A DNA stretch of 64,000 nucleotides. It comes from Isotricha intestinalis (taxonomy: Eukaryota; Ciliophora; Litostomatea; Vestibuliferida; Isotrichidae). Location: positions 109,440 to 173,439 of the forward strand of contig JAJJLU010003458.1 of NCBI GenBank assembly GCA_023807065.1. The letters are read 5' to 3'. How positions within the stretch are numbered: the stretch's first letter is position 1; each line of letters starts with the position of its first letter. Under the pieces are notes generated by a model. That model saw nothing but the letters and a program-made list of their open reading frames with translations. It was not told where the DNA came from and made no database searches. A program made the translations under genes and the position numbers. Positions 50,361 through 61,564 of this stretch are shown piece after piece.

Positions 50361-53300
50361 TTATTTCCAAATTTTAACTGTGCCATCCCAAGAAGATGAA
50401 ATCAATAAATTAGAATATTTTTCTAAACCATCATCAATATCATATTTTAAAGCCATTGGAATAATATCAGAAATAACATTTTTATGAGAAGAATCAGAAA
50501 TTCTTGTACAATAATTTAAAGTTACATTAAGCTCTTCTTTAAATTCATTTTGAATTGAAGTATGACATGTAATTCCATTAAAAAGTTGATATTCACTAAA
50601 TCCAATTACTGATTTTTTATAATCATATATATTAAATATTTCATTTGATTGTAAAATAATATTATCACCAAAAATACTTTTTGTAAAAAAACAATTTGAC
50701 ATATTTTCAGGTGCATTTATTAAATATGAGAAATTTTCTTGATTTTCTTCTTTGTTTAAATTATTTTCATTTATTATTGACCAATATCTTATTGTCATAT
50801 CATTTCCTGCTGAAATTATATAAGGATAATTTTCTGAATTTAAATTCATTGGTGAAAATACTGTTTGAACTGTTGATGGGTTTTGATATATATTTGTTAT
50901 ATTCTTTATTCTTTCTTCTATATTTGAATAATCATTTTTTATTTTTGAAAAAATTAATCCTTTATTTTTCGTATATGTTTTATTATCTAAATATTTTAAT
51001 TTATTATATGAATACATTATATTAAATAATTTTTTTTCATTTGAATTATAATATTCTTTTTCGATTTCTGGAATTTCAACAATAATAGAATCTAAACCAC
51101 TAGAATAAGTTTTATTAACTTTAAATAATATTTCACAATTAAAATCTTCTTTATTCCACAAAGAAATTTCATGATCATCAGAACCAGTCCAAATCATTAA
51201 ATAATTTCTCATATTAGGATATTTATTAGGAAAACCAAATCCATGTCTAGAATTATAATTAGAAATCCCAATAATAGGTTTATTATTTGAATATTTATAA
51301 TAATTTGATATTGCATTTATTCTTGTATCATAATTTAAAATAAATCCATTTAAAGTTCCTAAATATAATCCAAAATTAGATGATTTATACATACAACTTA
51401 TAATTCCATTTTCAATTGGTATATATGTACTTAATGCTATTTTATTCATTCTTTTATCTTTTATATTTAAATATCCATTTTCTTGTGAAAAAAATATTTT
51501 TTGACTTTCTTGAACATCTTCTCCAAATCCAATACTACATGTTATATTATTTTTATTATCTGATGTATTCTCTTTGTTTTCATATAATTTTATTAAAAAA
51601 TCACTTGTTGATTTTAAATGTGGATTTAATTCATATAAATTTTCTCCAGAAGCAAAAATAAAACTCATATTATCAATAATTCTAATAGTTTTATTATATA
51701 AAATTTTTAAATTTTCTTCATTTTTTTCATTGAATGAAAAATTTTTATTTAAAATTATTTCCCCATAATCATTATTAATATTCCATAAAAAAAAACCAGC
51801 TTCATTATCAATAGAAGCAAATTGATTATTATCAATAGAAATTAATTTTTCAACTGGTTTTCTTTTATGATTATATAAAGTACTTATTAATTGACCTTGT
51901 GGTCTCCATTTTTCAAATTTATTGCTTTTATAATTATTTCTTATTGTTCTTAAATATTTTATTTCATTTTTATAGTCATTTGAATCTTTTTCTTCATTTA
52001 AAAAATCATTTAAAGTTACTAATTTTAAATTAACTTTAAGAGTTTTAAAAAGAAAATTAATTTTAAAATTTTCTGATGTTATTATTGAATTATTATCAAA
52101 TCTAAAACTAACATCTTCATTTGTTTTTATTTTTGGAATAGAACAAACTGAACTTAAATCTCCTAACCACATTATTTTACAAATAAAAGTTACTAAATTT
52201 GCTCCTTCTTCACTATTATTTTTACAAAATCTTTTAAATTCTTTTGGAATTATTTCATTAAAATTTCTTCCTTCTGATAAATTTATTCCATATATTTTTC
52301 TTTCTAAATCCGAATTAAAAGAATATATTATATTTCCTCCAAAAGAATTTTCTTTTATATTTGATATTATTTCCATTAATAATGTTTTTGCATTTAAATC
52401 TATTTGATTTATTTTCTTTTCTGAAAATAAAATATTTCTTAATTCAAAATCATATATTATTCTAGATAATCTTTCTTTTGAATATTCTTCAATAATATTA
52501 TTATTTAAATTATATCCAGGACAATACAAATAATTTTTTAAAGGGTTAAATAAATTTAAATATATTTCTTCTTTTGTTAATTCCGATAAAATTTGTTTTG
52601 TTAATTCAATAATTTTATTTCTAATATTTATATTAGGATGTTCAATAAAAGGAAATAATTTAATATAAAAATCTATTGCAGTTTCCTTTGATAAATAATC
52701 CATTTTAAATAAAATTAAAATTGTATTTATTAATTCAAATATTTTTAATTCATTTGAATTATTTGATATTAACATTTCCATACAAGTTAATAAATAATTA
52801 TTTAAAGCATCTTCACCTAAAGTTACTATCATTTGTGGAATATATTTTAATATTTCTCTTTGAATTATCCATTGAGTTTTATTTATATTATTTATTATAA
52901 ATTTAATAAAATCATTTGTTTTTTCCTTACCATAAAAAATTAATAATGCCGGTAGTTGCCTTATTAATGCTATTATAACATCTATTTCTTCATTGCTGCT
53001 TATTAAATCCGAAACATATTCAAATAATTTTTCTTTAAATTCTTTTAAAGAAATATCATAATCATGAAATATTTTTTCTTGTGATTCATATATTGTTGTA
53101 TTTATTTTTTGATTTTGATATAATGATGTTATATTATTTGATGTTATTTCTTCTATATTTTTTTTTGATATTTTATCATTGTAATTTATTATTCTTGATT
53201 TTAATGAACAATTTAAAAATTTTTTTTCTAAATCTATTAATTTATCTATTGAATTTATAAATGCTAAAATTAACATATTATTTTTAGATTTTTGAAGTTC

Positions 53301-55145
53301 ATGGAAAGCAGGAAAAATATAAGCATCAAAATATTTATATGAAAAAATAGGAAGAATTAATTCTTTATAATTAATAGAATAAAATAATTCAAATAAATAA
53401 TTTATTGTAGTAATTACACATAAAGTATTTTTTCTATTTAAATTTGCTATAAAATAAGGAATTATTATATCTAATTTTTCATAATCTGAAAATTTTATAC
53501 TATAATTTTTTAATATTTCTATTGCAACTAAATTAGAACTATCATATTTTACAGTATCCATATTGTGTAAAACATAAGACATTATAATTCTTAGTGTTTC
53601 TCTATTATCGTTTTTATCAAATACTGATTTATCAAGTGATGATTCATTTTTCAATTTCCCCAAATCTTCTAAATCAATTAATAAATCAAATATAATTTCT
53701 TCCTCTTCTTCTTTTTTTGTTTCTTCTTCATTTTGTTCATTATTATTATTATTTGTAATAATTTCTTCTTCTTTAATTTTCTCATTTTCAAAATTTTTTT
53801 TTTCTTCTTCTTCTTTTTTTTTTCTTTGTTGTTCCTTTAACATTTGTAATTTATTGTCAATATTTTCTCTATTTGGATCTTTTTTCTTTTTAATTTCTTC
53901 CATTTTTTTATTATACTCAATTTCTAATTTATATATTTTTTCTTTTTGTTTAATTTGCATTTTCAATATTTCAGCTTCTTTATTTTTTTGAATATCTCCT
54001 TTAATATCTTTAAATAAATGAAATAAAGTTAATTCATTAATAATTCCAAAATTTAATTTTTGATAAAGTAAAGGAATTTTCTCATTTAAACCAAAAATCA
54101 TTTTCCAAATTTGTCTCCAATGTTTATAAATTAATCCAATCATAATATCTGGTTTCCAATATTCAGTTGTAGTAATTAAATTATTCATATGTATTAACAT
54201 TTGAGTCATTGTTATCGGACAAATATCATTAATCATAATTTGAAGAACTTCTTTAATATCAATTCTTTCATTTGGGTTCAAAACTGTCATTTTTCTTATT
54301 AAATTTCTTATTTTTTCATCTTTAATTTTATTTAATATTTGTTCTATAATATCATTATTTTTTTTATAAGCAGAAATTTTGGTGAAATCTAATAAATTTT
54401 CATCAAGTAATAATTCTGCAAAAATAATTCCAGCACTAAAAACATCCATTGAAGGAGTTAATTCATAAATATTTTTTAATTGAAATTCTTCTTTATCAAC
54501 AATTCTTTCAGGAGCTAAATAGCAACTTTTAAAATTTTTATCATTAGCATTTTCAAAATAACAAGTATAACTTCCAATATCATCAATTTGAATATATGCA
54601 GGTTTATAAGGTGAAATATCAGTAATAAAAACTGAATTATTTGAAGTTAATAATATATTTTCTATTTTTAAATCTCCATGATAAATTCCTGATAAATGTA
54701 ATTGATATATTCCATAAAAAAATTGAAATATTATCCATATTTTTTCTATTTTTGTCAAATAAGGTAAAGTATATATTCTTTCTCTTAAATCTATAAAAAA
54801 ATTTTGACGAATTATTATTCCTGCTCTTTGTTTATCTTCTAATTTTAATATTGGAGATATATTATAAAATTTATTATAACTGTTTGATTTTACTTTCTTT
54901 TTATCTATTTTATTTTTTATTTCTTGTAATTTATTTTTCATTTTATTATATATTAAAGGATCAAAATCTGCTTTTGGAAATATTTTTAATATTAAAGTTG
55001 AATTATCGTAATTATTATTTACTAAAATACTTTTATATAATAATCCATTATTGATTATTTTTATTTTTTGAAATTGAGGATAATCAGATAATAAAAAATA
55101 ATCCACATCAATAGTAGTTTTGGAACGTGCTATTTTTTGTCCCAT
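50361..55145 (-). CDS. VPS15: VPS15/PIK3R4-like regulatory kinase of the class III PI3-kinase complex
   Basis: This 1594-residue protein has the full VPS15 order: MGQKIA N-myristoylation start, kinase domain (about 20-310), HEAT repeats (about 520-900) and a WD40 propeller (about 1110-1594, ending SSWDGTVKIWK). Kinase landmarks are LILKIF, HLSGIYHGDLKIENIL (the HGD typical of VPS15) and VFITDISPYKPAYI, then YLAPERIVDKEEF. The glycine loop is absent and the Mg-binding DFG is degenerate, as is usual for VPS15, which is regarded as a scaffold with weak or no catalysis. It recruits VPS34 to endosomal and autophagic membranes. An unusual acidic/Gln-Lys coiled insertion (about 400-490) lies between the kinase and the HEAT repeats. 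Confidence 0.93.
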   Translation of the reverse strand: MGQKIARSKTTIDVDYFLLSDYPQFQKIKIINNGLLYKSILVNNNYDNSTLILKIFPKADFDPLIYNKMKNKLQEIKNKIDKKKVKSNSYNKFYNISPILKLEDKQRAGIIIRQNFFIDLRERIYTLPYLTKIEKIWIIFQFFYGIYQLHLSGIYHGDLKIENILLTSNNSVFITDISPYKPAYIQIDDIGSYTCYFENANDKNFKSCYLAPERIVDKEEFQLKNIYELTPSMDVFSAGIIFAELLLDENLLDFTKISAYKKNNDIIEQILNKIKDEKIRNLIRKMTVLNPNERIDIKEVLQIMINDICPITMTQMLIHMNNLITTTEYWKPDIMIGLIYKHWRQIWKMIFGLNEKIPLLYQKLNFGIINELTLFHLFKDIKGDIQKNKEAEILKMQIKQKEKIYKLEIEYNKKMEEIKKKKDPNRENIDNKLQMLKEQQRKKKEEEEKKNFENEKIKEEEIITNNNNNEQNEEETKKEEEEEIIFDLLIDLEDLGKLKNESSLDKSVFDKNDNRETLRIIMSYVLHNMDTVKYDSSNLVAIEILKNYSIKFSDYEKLDIIIPYFIANLNRKNTLCVITTINYLFELFYSINYKELILPIFSYKYFDAYIFPAFHELQKSKNNMLILAFINSIDKLIDLEKKFLNCSLKSRIINYNDKISKKNIEEITSNNITSLYQNQKINTTIYESQEKIFHDYDISLKEFKEKLFEYVSDLISSNEEIDVIIALIRQLPALLIFYGKEKTNDFIKFIINNINKTQWIIQREILKYIPQMIVTLGEDALNNYLLTCMEMLISNNSNELKIFELINTILILFKMDYLSKETAIDFYIKLFPFIEHPNINIRNKIIELTKQILSELTKEEIYLNLFNPLKNYLYCPGYNLNNNIIEEYSKERLSRIIYDFELRNILFSEKKINQIDLNAKTLLMEIISNIKENSFGGNIIYSFNSDLERKIYGINLSEGRNFNEIIPKEFKRFCKNNSEEGANLVTFICKIMWLGDLSSVCSIPKIKTNEDVSFRFDNNSIITSENFKINFLFKTLKVNLKLVTLNDFLNEEKDSNDYKNEIKYLRTIRNNYKSNKFEKWRPQGQLISTLYNHKRKPVEKLISIDNNQFASIDNEAGFFLWNINNDYGEIILNKNFSFNEKNEENLKILYNKTIRIIDNMSFIFASGENLYELNPHLKSTSDFLIKLYENKENTSDNKNNITCSIGFGEDVQESQKIFFSQENGYLNIKDKRMNKIALSTYIPIENGIISCMYKSSNFGLYLGTLNGFILNYDTRINAISNYYKYSNNKPIIGISNYNSRHGFGFPNKYPNMRNYLMIWTGSDDHEISLWNKEDFNCEILFKVNKTYSSGLDSIIVEIPEIEKEYYNSNEKKLFNIMYSYNKLKYLDNKTYTKNKGLIFSKIKNDYSNIEERIKNITNIYQNPSTVQTVFSPMNLNSENYPYIISAGNDMTIRYWSIINENNLNKEENQENFSYLINAPENMSNCFFTKSIFGDNIILQSNEIFNIYDYKKSVIGFSEYQLFNGITCHTSIQNEFKEELNVTLNYCTRISDSSHKNVISDIIPMALKYDIDDGLEKYSNLLISSSWDGTVKIWK

Positions 55146-55258
55146 TTTTTGTAATAAAATAAAAGAAAATAAAAAATAAAATTAAAAATAATTTAGGAAT
55201 TAAAAAACAATTTAAAATTAAAAAAGAAAGATAATATTGTTTTTTTAATAATAAATAA

Positions 55259-56221
55259 ATGTTAAATTCATTTTATTGTTGTAAAATTCCAAGTACAGAA
55301 AAATGTGAAACAATAATAGATAATAATATATCCTCAACTCAAAAGAATACTTCTCTTTTATTAAAGCATGAATCAACTAAAGAAAAAACAGAACCAAATA
55401 AAAAAAAAGAAAATGAAATAAAGAATAAAAATAATAGTAATCATAATAAAAATATATTTTCAACTCAAATTTCTTTTTCAAATTTTGAAGATAATAAAGA
55501 AGAAATTTCATCACCTCCAACAAAAAAAATCCTTTTAACAGGAGATTTATTTTTTAATAAAGAATTAATAATAACTCAATCAGGTTTAATCAATGGAAGA
55601 AGAAAAAAAAATGATAATCAAACTTTTTTTGGAATAACAGAAGGAAATGATTATTCAGGAACTCCATATAATGATTATATAATAAATTTGCCAAAAGAAA
55701 ATAATGATGAAAAAATTCCTAATGGAAGAATATTTGGTATTTCTTATAGTAAAAAAACTCAAAATTATCAATTATATATTTTAAATAATAATTATTATAT
55801 TTATTATGAAATAAGAGATTCTTTATATTTCTTTAATAATAAAGAATATTTATTTTTACTTGGAAGAACTTTTTTAACTGTGACACAGAAAGAAATAAAT
55901 AAAATTAAATTTATTGAAATTAAAATGGAAAGTGAAGATGATTTAAGTATAGATCCAAATAAAATTTTAACTTTTAATATACAAGATACTCCTATTACAA
56001 TTGGGAGAATTTCAAGTAAAATTATTATTAATTCTACTTGTGTTTCTAAACAACATGCTATTATTGAATATAATAAAGATGAAGCAACTTTTTTATATAA
56101 AGATTTACAAAGTACTAATGGTTCTATTTTAATTATGAAAGATGATGATATAATTAAATTAAATGGTTTTATGAAATTTAAATTAAATGATATATTGTTT
56201 AATATATTGGAGTTACCTTAA
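55259..56221 (+). CDS. FHA-domain protein
   Basis: The last 90 or so residues of this 320-residue protein form an FHA domain, recognised by TIGRISSKIIINSTCVSKQH, IIEYNK, YKDLQSTNGSILI and a closing strand (LNDILFNILEL). GR, S-K-Q-H and STNG, the residues that contact phosphothreonine, are present. The preceding 130 residues (FGISYSKKTQNYQLYIL...FLLGRTFLTVTQ) may be a second, degenerate FHA-like beta-sandwich. The N-terminus is Lys/Asn-rich and disordered. It starts 113 bp from the VPS15 start codon, so the pair shares a divergent promoter. Confidence 0.8.
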   Translation: MLNSFYCCKIPSTEKCETIIDNNISSTQKNTSLLLKHESTKEKTEPNKKKENEIKNKNNSNHNKNIFSTQISFSNFEDNKEEISSPPTKKILLTGDLFFNKELIITQSGLINGRRKKNDNQTFFGITEGNDYSGTPYNDYIINLPKENNDEKIPNGRIFGISYSKKTQNYQLYILNNNYYIYYEIRDSLYFFNNKEYLFLLGRTFLTVTQKEINKIKFIEIKMESEDDLSIDPNKILTFNIQDTPITIGRISSKIIINSTCVSKQHAIIEYNKDEATFLYKDLQSTNGSILIMKDDDIIKLNGFMKFKLNDILFNILELP

Positions 56222-56490
56222 TTATTTATTTTATGATATATGTAGATATACACTTATTATTTTTTTATTCTTATTTTTATTTTATGATATTTTATTTTTA
56301 TAATTTAAAGAATTTTAATATTTGAATTATTATTTTAATCATTATATTAATTTTTAATAATTTTTTTAGAGAATAAATAATTATAATTAATTCTCAAAAA
56401 AAAATTAAAACATGAATCCAAAAAATGAATAGAATGATATAAAAAATTTAATGTAAAAATATATTAATTAAATAAAAAAATAACTTATAA

Positions 56491-58137
56491 ATGTTTTACA
56501 ACTCATACCGTACAACAAAAGCAGCAAATGCTGAACGTGTAAAACTAGGTCAAACAGGTAAATCAATAATATCAAATCCAAGAGAGCGTTTAATGAATCT
56601 TCAAAAAAGGGAGAAATTAAAAGGTCTTTTAATAACAAAATTTATGCAAAAATATGGAATAAAACATCCAGAAAATTATTTAGAATCAGAAATAAATAAA
56701 TTTTTACAAGGAGAAAAATTAACGGATGCAGATTTACAACGTTTAGATGCAAAAATTCATAGAATATTACAAGAAAATAAAAATTTAGAAGATTTAAATA
56801 TGATATTACCAAATTCCTTATCTCAAAATAATATTACTTCAATACCAAATCAACAACAAAATATAAATTTAAATAATGTACCATTAAATGATAATATAAA
56901 TATAACAAATAATCTTTCAAAATCAAATAGTAATTTACCATATAATGGTAAATATCCTAAATTTAAAAATATAAGAGAAGAATTAGCATGGTTAGAAGAA
57001 GAAGAAGCTAAATATGGTAATAAAGTTATTGAAGAAGTTAAAAAAACTAAACCTGTTGAACAAATAGATTTCAGTACATTTGATGATGAATGGGGTGCGC
57101 TTGCTGAATATAATAGAAGAATGTATCTTCAAGAAATTAAAGAAGAAAAAATTAAAGATCAAGAAATTAAAAAAAGAACTAAAGATGAATTAGATGTTCA
57201 AATTAGAGATAAAATTAAAAGAGAATATGAAGAAGAATTAAGAAATAAAGAATATGCAAATATATGGAAAAACCATTTAAAAGATTTAGAAGAAATAGAA
57301 AAGAAAAAAGCTGAAGAATTAAAGCAACAAAAATTAAGAGAACAACAAAATAGAACTTCTCAAATGAGAGATCAATATACAAGAAAAAGAATAGAAGAAT
57401 TAAAGAATAAAAAATGGGAAAGAAATTTAGTTAAACATTATCAAGAAGAAATTGAAGCTGATAAAAAAGCAATTCAAGAAAGAAAAGAAAAAGAATATAA
57501 AGCTTATTTAGAAACATTGAAAGATAACGAATTAAATCAAATTAGAAAAGCTGAAGAATTAAGAAAAGAAAAAGAAGATGATATTAGATTTTGTGAAGAA
57601 AACAAAAAAATTGAAGAAAAAAAAGAATTAGAAAGAAAATTATATTTTAAAAGGATTGAAAGAAATTCAAATAATTTTATGACTGGAGTTGCAAAAGAAG
57701 CTATAGATAGAATGGAAAAAGAAGCAATTGAAGAAGAAGATAAAATGAATTTTTATACTAAAGAAAGAAATAAGAAAGAAGATGAAAAAGAAGAACAAGA
57801 AAAATTAAAAAGAAAATTAGCTAAAAATGAATTAAGACATTATTTAGATTTACAAATTGAAGAAAAAAAAAAATATGCTGAACTAGAAAAAGAATTAGAT
57901 GCTGAACAAGCAAGAATTTGGAAAATTGATGCTGATAAATATAAAGAAGATGAAAGAAATATTGATTTTAAAATTAGAAGAATGAATCAAAAAAATTTAG
58001 AAAATTTAAATAAACAAATTCAATTAAGAGAACAAAAAAATAAATTAAATAAAAAAATGAGTCCTACTGAATTTGCTATGAATAAAAATACTTTAATGAA
58101 AGCTAAAGTTGTTAATAATCAACCTGAATTAGCATAA
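56491..58137 (+). CDS. Trichohyalin/plectin-like coiled-coil protein, probably ciliary
   Basis: This 548-residue protein is mainly a long, highly charged helix (residues 190-530), rich in Glu/Lys with regularly placed Arg, like the trichohyalin-plectin-homology proteins of flagellar doublets (CFAP45/MNS1-type microtubule inner proteins). Before it are better-defined motifs: NPRERLMNLQKREKLKGLLI, KFMQKYGIKHPE and FSTFDDEWGALAEYNRRMYL, and the C-terminus has KMSPTEFAMNKNTLMKAK. These flanking blocks look conserved and would anchor it in a lattice. Assignment to a particular CFAP is not possible by eye. Its presence argues for a ciliated organism. Confidence 0.7.
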   Translation: MFYNSYRTTKAANAERVKLGQTGKSIISNPRERLMNLQKREKLKGLLITKFMQKYGIKHPENYLESEINKFLQGEKLTDADLQRLDAKIHRILQENKNLEDLNMILPNSLSQNNITSIPNQQQNINLNNVPLNDNINITNNLSKSNSNLPYNGKYPKFKNIREELAWLEEEEAKYGNKVIEEVKKTKPVEQIDFSTFDDEWGALAEYNRRMYLQEIKEEKIKDQEIKKRTKDELDVQIRDKIKREYEEELRNKEYANIWKNHLKDLEEIEKKKAEELKQQKLREQQNRTSQMRDQYTRKRIEELKNKKWERNLVKHYQEEIEADKKAIQERKEKEYKAYLETLKDNELNQIRKAEELRKEKEDDIRFCEENKKIEEKKELERKLYFKRIERNSNNFMTGVAKEAIDRMEKEAIEEEDKMNFYTKERNKKEDEKEEQEKLKRKLAKNELRHYLDLQIEEKKKYAELEKELDAEQARIWKIDADKYKEDERNIDFKIRRMNQKNLENLNKQIQLREQKNKLNKKMSPTEFAMNKNTLMKAKVVNNQPELA

Positions 58138-59193
58138 ATATTTTTTTTATTTTTTGATTTTTTTTATAAAAATAAAGAACTTTTTTTGAGTGATTTTAAA
58201 TTTTTATAAAATTTTAATATTTGAGGAATGAAATTTTATAATTAATATTAATAAATCTTAAATTATAATTTAATGATATTTCAAGAAATTTTAAATATTG
58301 AAAATCTAATATTTAACTAAGATTATATTTAAAAATTATTAAAAATAAAATTGAAAATATATTAATTTTTTTTATAAAAAGTAAAAAATATTTAATCAAA
58401 AATATTTTTGAAAAGATTTTGGGATTCATTTAAAATAATCACATTCATTCATAATATATTTTTAAAATATATGTTCAAAATAAATACTAAAATTTAGGTC
58501 ATTTGACCTTTATTAAAACAAAAATAATTTTTTTTTCTGTGTAATAACACAAAAAAAATATTTAAAATTTGAAAGTTAATCACAAATCGAAATTAAGAAT
58601 AAGTAATTTTTATTCTTTTATTTTATTTTTCAGAAAATAATAAAAATTAAAATAATAATTTATTATTTATATTAGTCCTTTTTATGTGTTTTCCTTTTTC
58701 AAGGTTCTTTTTCTAAACAATATTTTAATATTTAACTTTCTTAATATATTAAATTTTCTTTATTCAACAGAATTATGAAAGTATATTTAATTATTTTATT
58801 TACTTTAACATTTATGTAAAGATTATTTCTCTCATGAATATTTGAGCTCTAAAATATTCAAATCAAGAATAATTTACAAAAAAATCCATAAAACAATTAA
58901 TTATTTATAAATAATTAAAAAGTCTCTAAAATAATTCAAATTTTATAAATGAAAAAATCTTAAATTTAGGGATTAAAAAAATAATAAAATTTTTAAACTT
59001 TATTAAGTATAATCTGTGATAAATCAAAATTTTCTAAATATTTTAATGAAAATCCAGTCCGCAATCAATTCAAAGATAAAAAAATAAAAATTTGCATTCA
59101 TCAATCTAATTATTTTGAAAATCAGTTTTCAAAAAAAGAGAAGATTTTTTTGATTTAAAAGGTATATTAAAAAGAAATTAAAAATATAAAAAA
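58138..59193. other. Long intergenic region with two inverted repeats
   Basis: 1056 bp without a supported gene. Short open pieces such as the one starting ATG at 58775 stop after a dozen codons. Two adjacent inverted repeats lie at 58496-58509 and 58538-58551, listed separately. The rest is AT-rich. Confidence 0.6.
58496..58551. repeat. Pair of small inverted repeats (AGGTCA-tt-TGACCT and TGTGT-aata-ACACA)
   Basis: 58496-58509 is a perfect 6-bp inverted repeat with 2-bp spacer. 58538-58551 is a 5-bp stem with a 4-nt loop, extended on either side by T and A runs. Both are seen directly. A binding site or a short hairpin would fit; function unknown. Confidence 0.5.
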
Positions 59194-61564
59194 ATGAAAC
59201 ATTCAAAAAATAAACAAAAATATATTTTATTTGCTGCAACTTTATTAATATTTAGTTTGATTTGTATGAACACAACGTATAAATTATTATTAGAATTAAA
59301 AAAAGATTACTTAGAATTTATATCAACCTCAAAAATAAGAAGATTAATAACACCAGAAGAATCAAATAAAGTATGTAAAAAAGCAACATCAAGTGTTAAA
59401 GAATATTTTGAAAAAGGAGAACCTGTTCCAGAAGAAGAAAAATACAATACAGACTCACCTCATATTCAAGCAATATTAAAATATTTAGAAACAGAAGATG
59501 ATCCTATTGAAATTGCGAAAAAATATATAAAAAGAGCATTCCCTATTTTACTCTTTTTAGTCTTAGGTATTTTTACTCTTATTTTTTGGCCTATTTGTTG
59601 GTGTTGCTGTCTTTGTAATTGTAAATGTTGCTGTTGTTGTAAAGGAAAATCTTGTCAATTTATTAGCTTTCTTTTTGTTAGGAAGTGTTATTTTCTTGTG
59701 TACTATACAAGTTGCCATTACGGATAAAATTTTTGTTAATTTAAGTACTACTTCTTGTGCTATTTTTAAATTAATTACAGAAGCTGTTTCTGGACAACCT
59801 GAAGAAATGGCAAAACCAAAATGGGAAGGTATTGAAGGAGTTAATGCTATATTAGCTAATATGTCTGATGCAGTTAATGAAGCTAAACAAAAAGCTGATT
59901 CTAAATTTAATTCAGTTAAACAAAACTTAGATACATTAGTTGAAAATTGGCCACAACAATTAGAAAATGCAAATAATCAAGCTCAAATGCAAAAATTTGA
60001 TTATGAAGATTCATGTGTAGAGGTAATCATCATTCATAGGGATATTTTTCCTGGATATTTAGATTATTATGGTCCTTATAATAAAGAGAGTACAACTTTA
60101 AAATATGCAAATCAACAATTTATGGAAGTAACTAAAGAAGCTAAAGAATCTGTTGATGATGCAGCACAAAATATGGATAAGGCTCTTACAGGAGATGTAA
60201 CTACTCAATTAAATGATGCTCAAACTAAAGTGGACGATTTAGGAAAAAAATTTAATGATATATCTGAAAAATTTGTAGATGACTTCTATCAATATGAAGA
60301 AAAAATAGAGAAATATGGTAAAAAATATGTTAAAGTTGTTTATAGTGGAATAATGGGAATGTGTGCCATTCTTCTTGCATTAATAATTTTAAATTGGTTA
60401 TTGTGTAAATGTTTAGGTTGTTTTTTGAGAATTTTTATTCATATTTTATGGAATATAATGTATCTTCTATGCTTTGTGACTTTTATTTTAGCTTTTTCAT
60501 TTGGAATATTAGGAATTGTTGGGAAAGATGGTTCGATAATTGTTCATTATTTAATTAGTAAAACAAATTTAGAATCTGAAAAACCTCTTCTAATAGATGA
60601 TAGTGATACTATTAATTATATTAATACTTGTGTAAATGGAAATGGAGAATTAAAAGAAACATTTAATTTTGGTGATGCAATGAATAGTTTAGATGAATTA
60701 TATAGAATCAGAAATCAAATTGCACATTATAAGACACAGGTTTTAACAAATACAACTCTTTATGCTTTTACTGTTTTTAGTGAAATGGATTATGGAACTA
60801 AATTTTTACCTATGAATTATTTTACTAAAAATGATGATAATGTAAAAACAAATTTTGATGAAATAACGAACGATTATCTTGAAATAAATAAATATACTAA
60901 ATCAGATTTCACCTCATCTTATCAAACAAATCCTTTTGAATATGATGATTATTGGTATTTTTCTCAAAGTAATAAAGATGGTTATACTTATAGTAAAAGA
61001 GTAATTCCAATTCAAGATGTTCATGATTATTTTAATAAAAAGAAATTGTTATTCAGTTTATATGAAGATTGGAAAGAAGAGGATATGGATACCTTATATC
61101 GTACACCTGTTTCTGATATTTCAACTCCAAAAAATTTCATAGATGGAGTTAAAAGTTGTATAAAGACCTTTGATGAAATAAAAACACAGACTAGAATCAT
61201 TTTTAATAATATTAAAGATATAAATGATAATGTTAATGTAGCATATGAAGATGTACTTAAAGAACTTGACAAAGCTTTAGGAATTGCAAATGAAGTTATT
61301 GATCCACTTTATGATGTTTTAAATTCTTATTTAGGAGAAGATAGTTCTATTTATGATATTCTAAATTGTAAATTTATCGGTAATAATATTAAAGTCCTTT
61401 TAAAGGAAATGAATTCGGGTTTTGGAAAAAATTTTTATACTTTTGGCTTAATTATGGGAGTTAGTTCTATTTTAATGATTATTGGAATATATAGTACAAT
61501 TCTAACAATTTCTATTGGTAATACAAATAAAAAAGAAGAAACAACAAAAAATGCAAAATCATAA
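59194..61564 (+). CDS. Prominin-like pentaspan membrane protein, two exons
   Basis: The gene is join(59194..59638, 59667..61564), 780 residues. Without splicing, the first frame dies just after a Cys cluster and the second lacks a start. Removing 28 nt gives a continuous protein with prominin topology: an N-terminal signal or anchor (YILFAATLLIFSLICM), TM1 (residues 116-138), a Cys-rich turn (WCCCLCNCKCCC), TM2 (150-166), a large loop with coiled segments, TM3/TM4 (about 376-397 and 408-434), a second large loop with Cys, and TM5 (737-765). Prominins mark membrane protrusions such as microvilli and cilia. Sequence identity is low; the call rests on topology and the Cys-rich turn. A different pentaspan family is the alternative. 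Confidence 0.7.
59639..59666 (+). other. 28-nt intron in the prominin-like gene
   Basis: Begins GTAAAGGA, ends TTATTAG. Splicing joins a Cys-rich turn to the hydrophobic segment S-FFLLGSVIFLCTIQVAI and puts the downstream 1.9 kb into frame with the upstream ATG. Confidence 0.8.

Noticed and set aside
58775..58810. Short signal-peptide-like start MKVYLIILF upstream of the prominin-like gene
   Set aside because: It ends at a stop after about eleven codons, and no intron gave a continuing frame.
59639..59666. Two separate genes at 59194-59727 and 59675-61564, or a sequencing frameshift between them
   Set aside because: A GTAAAG...TTATTAG intron of 28 nt, typical of this genome, joins them in frame and completes a plausible membrane topology.
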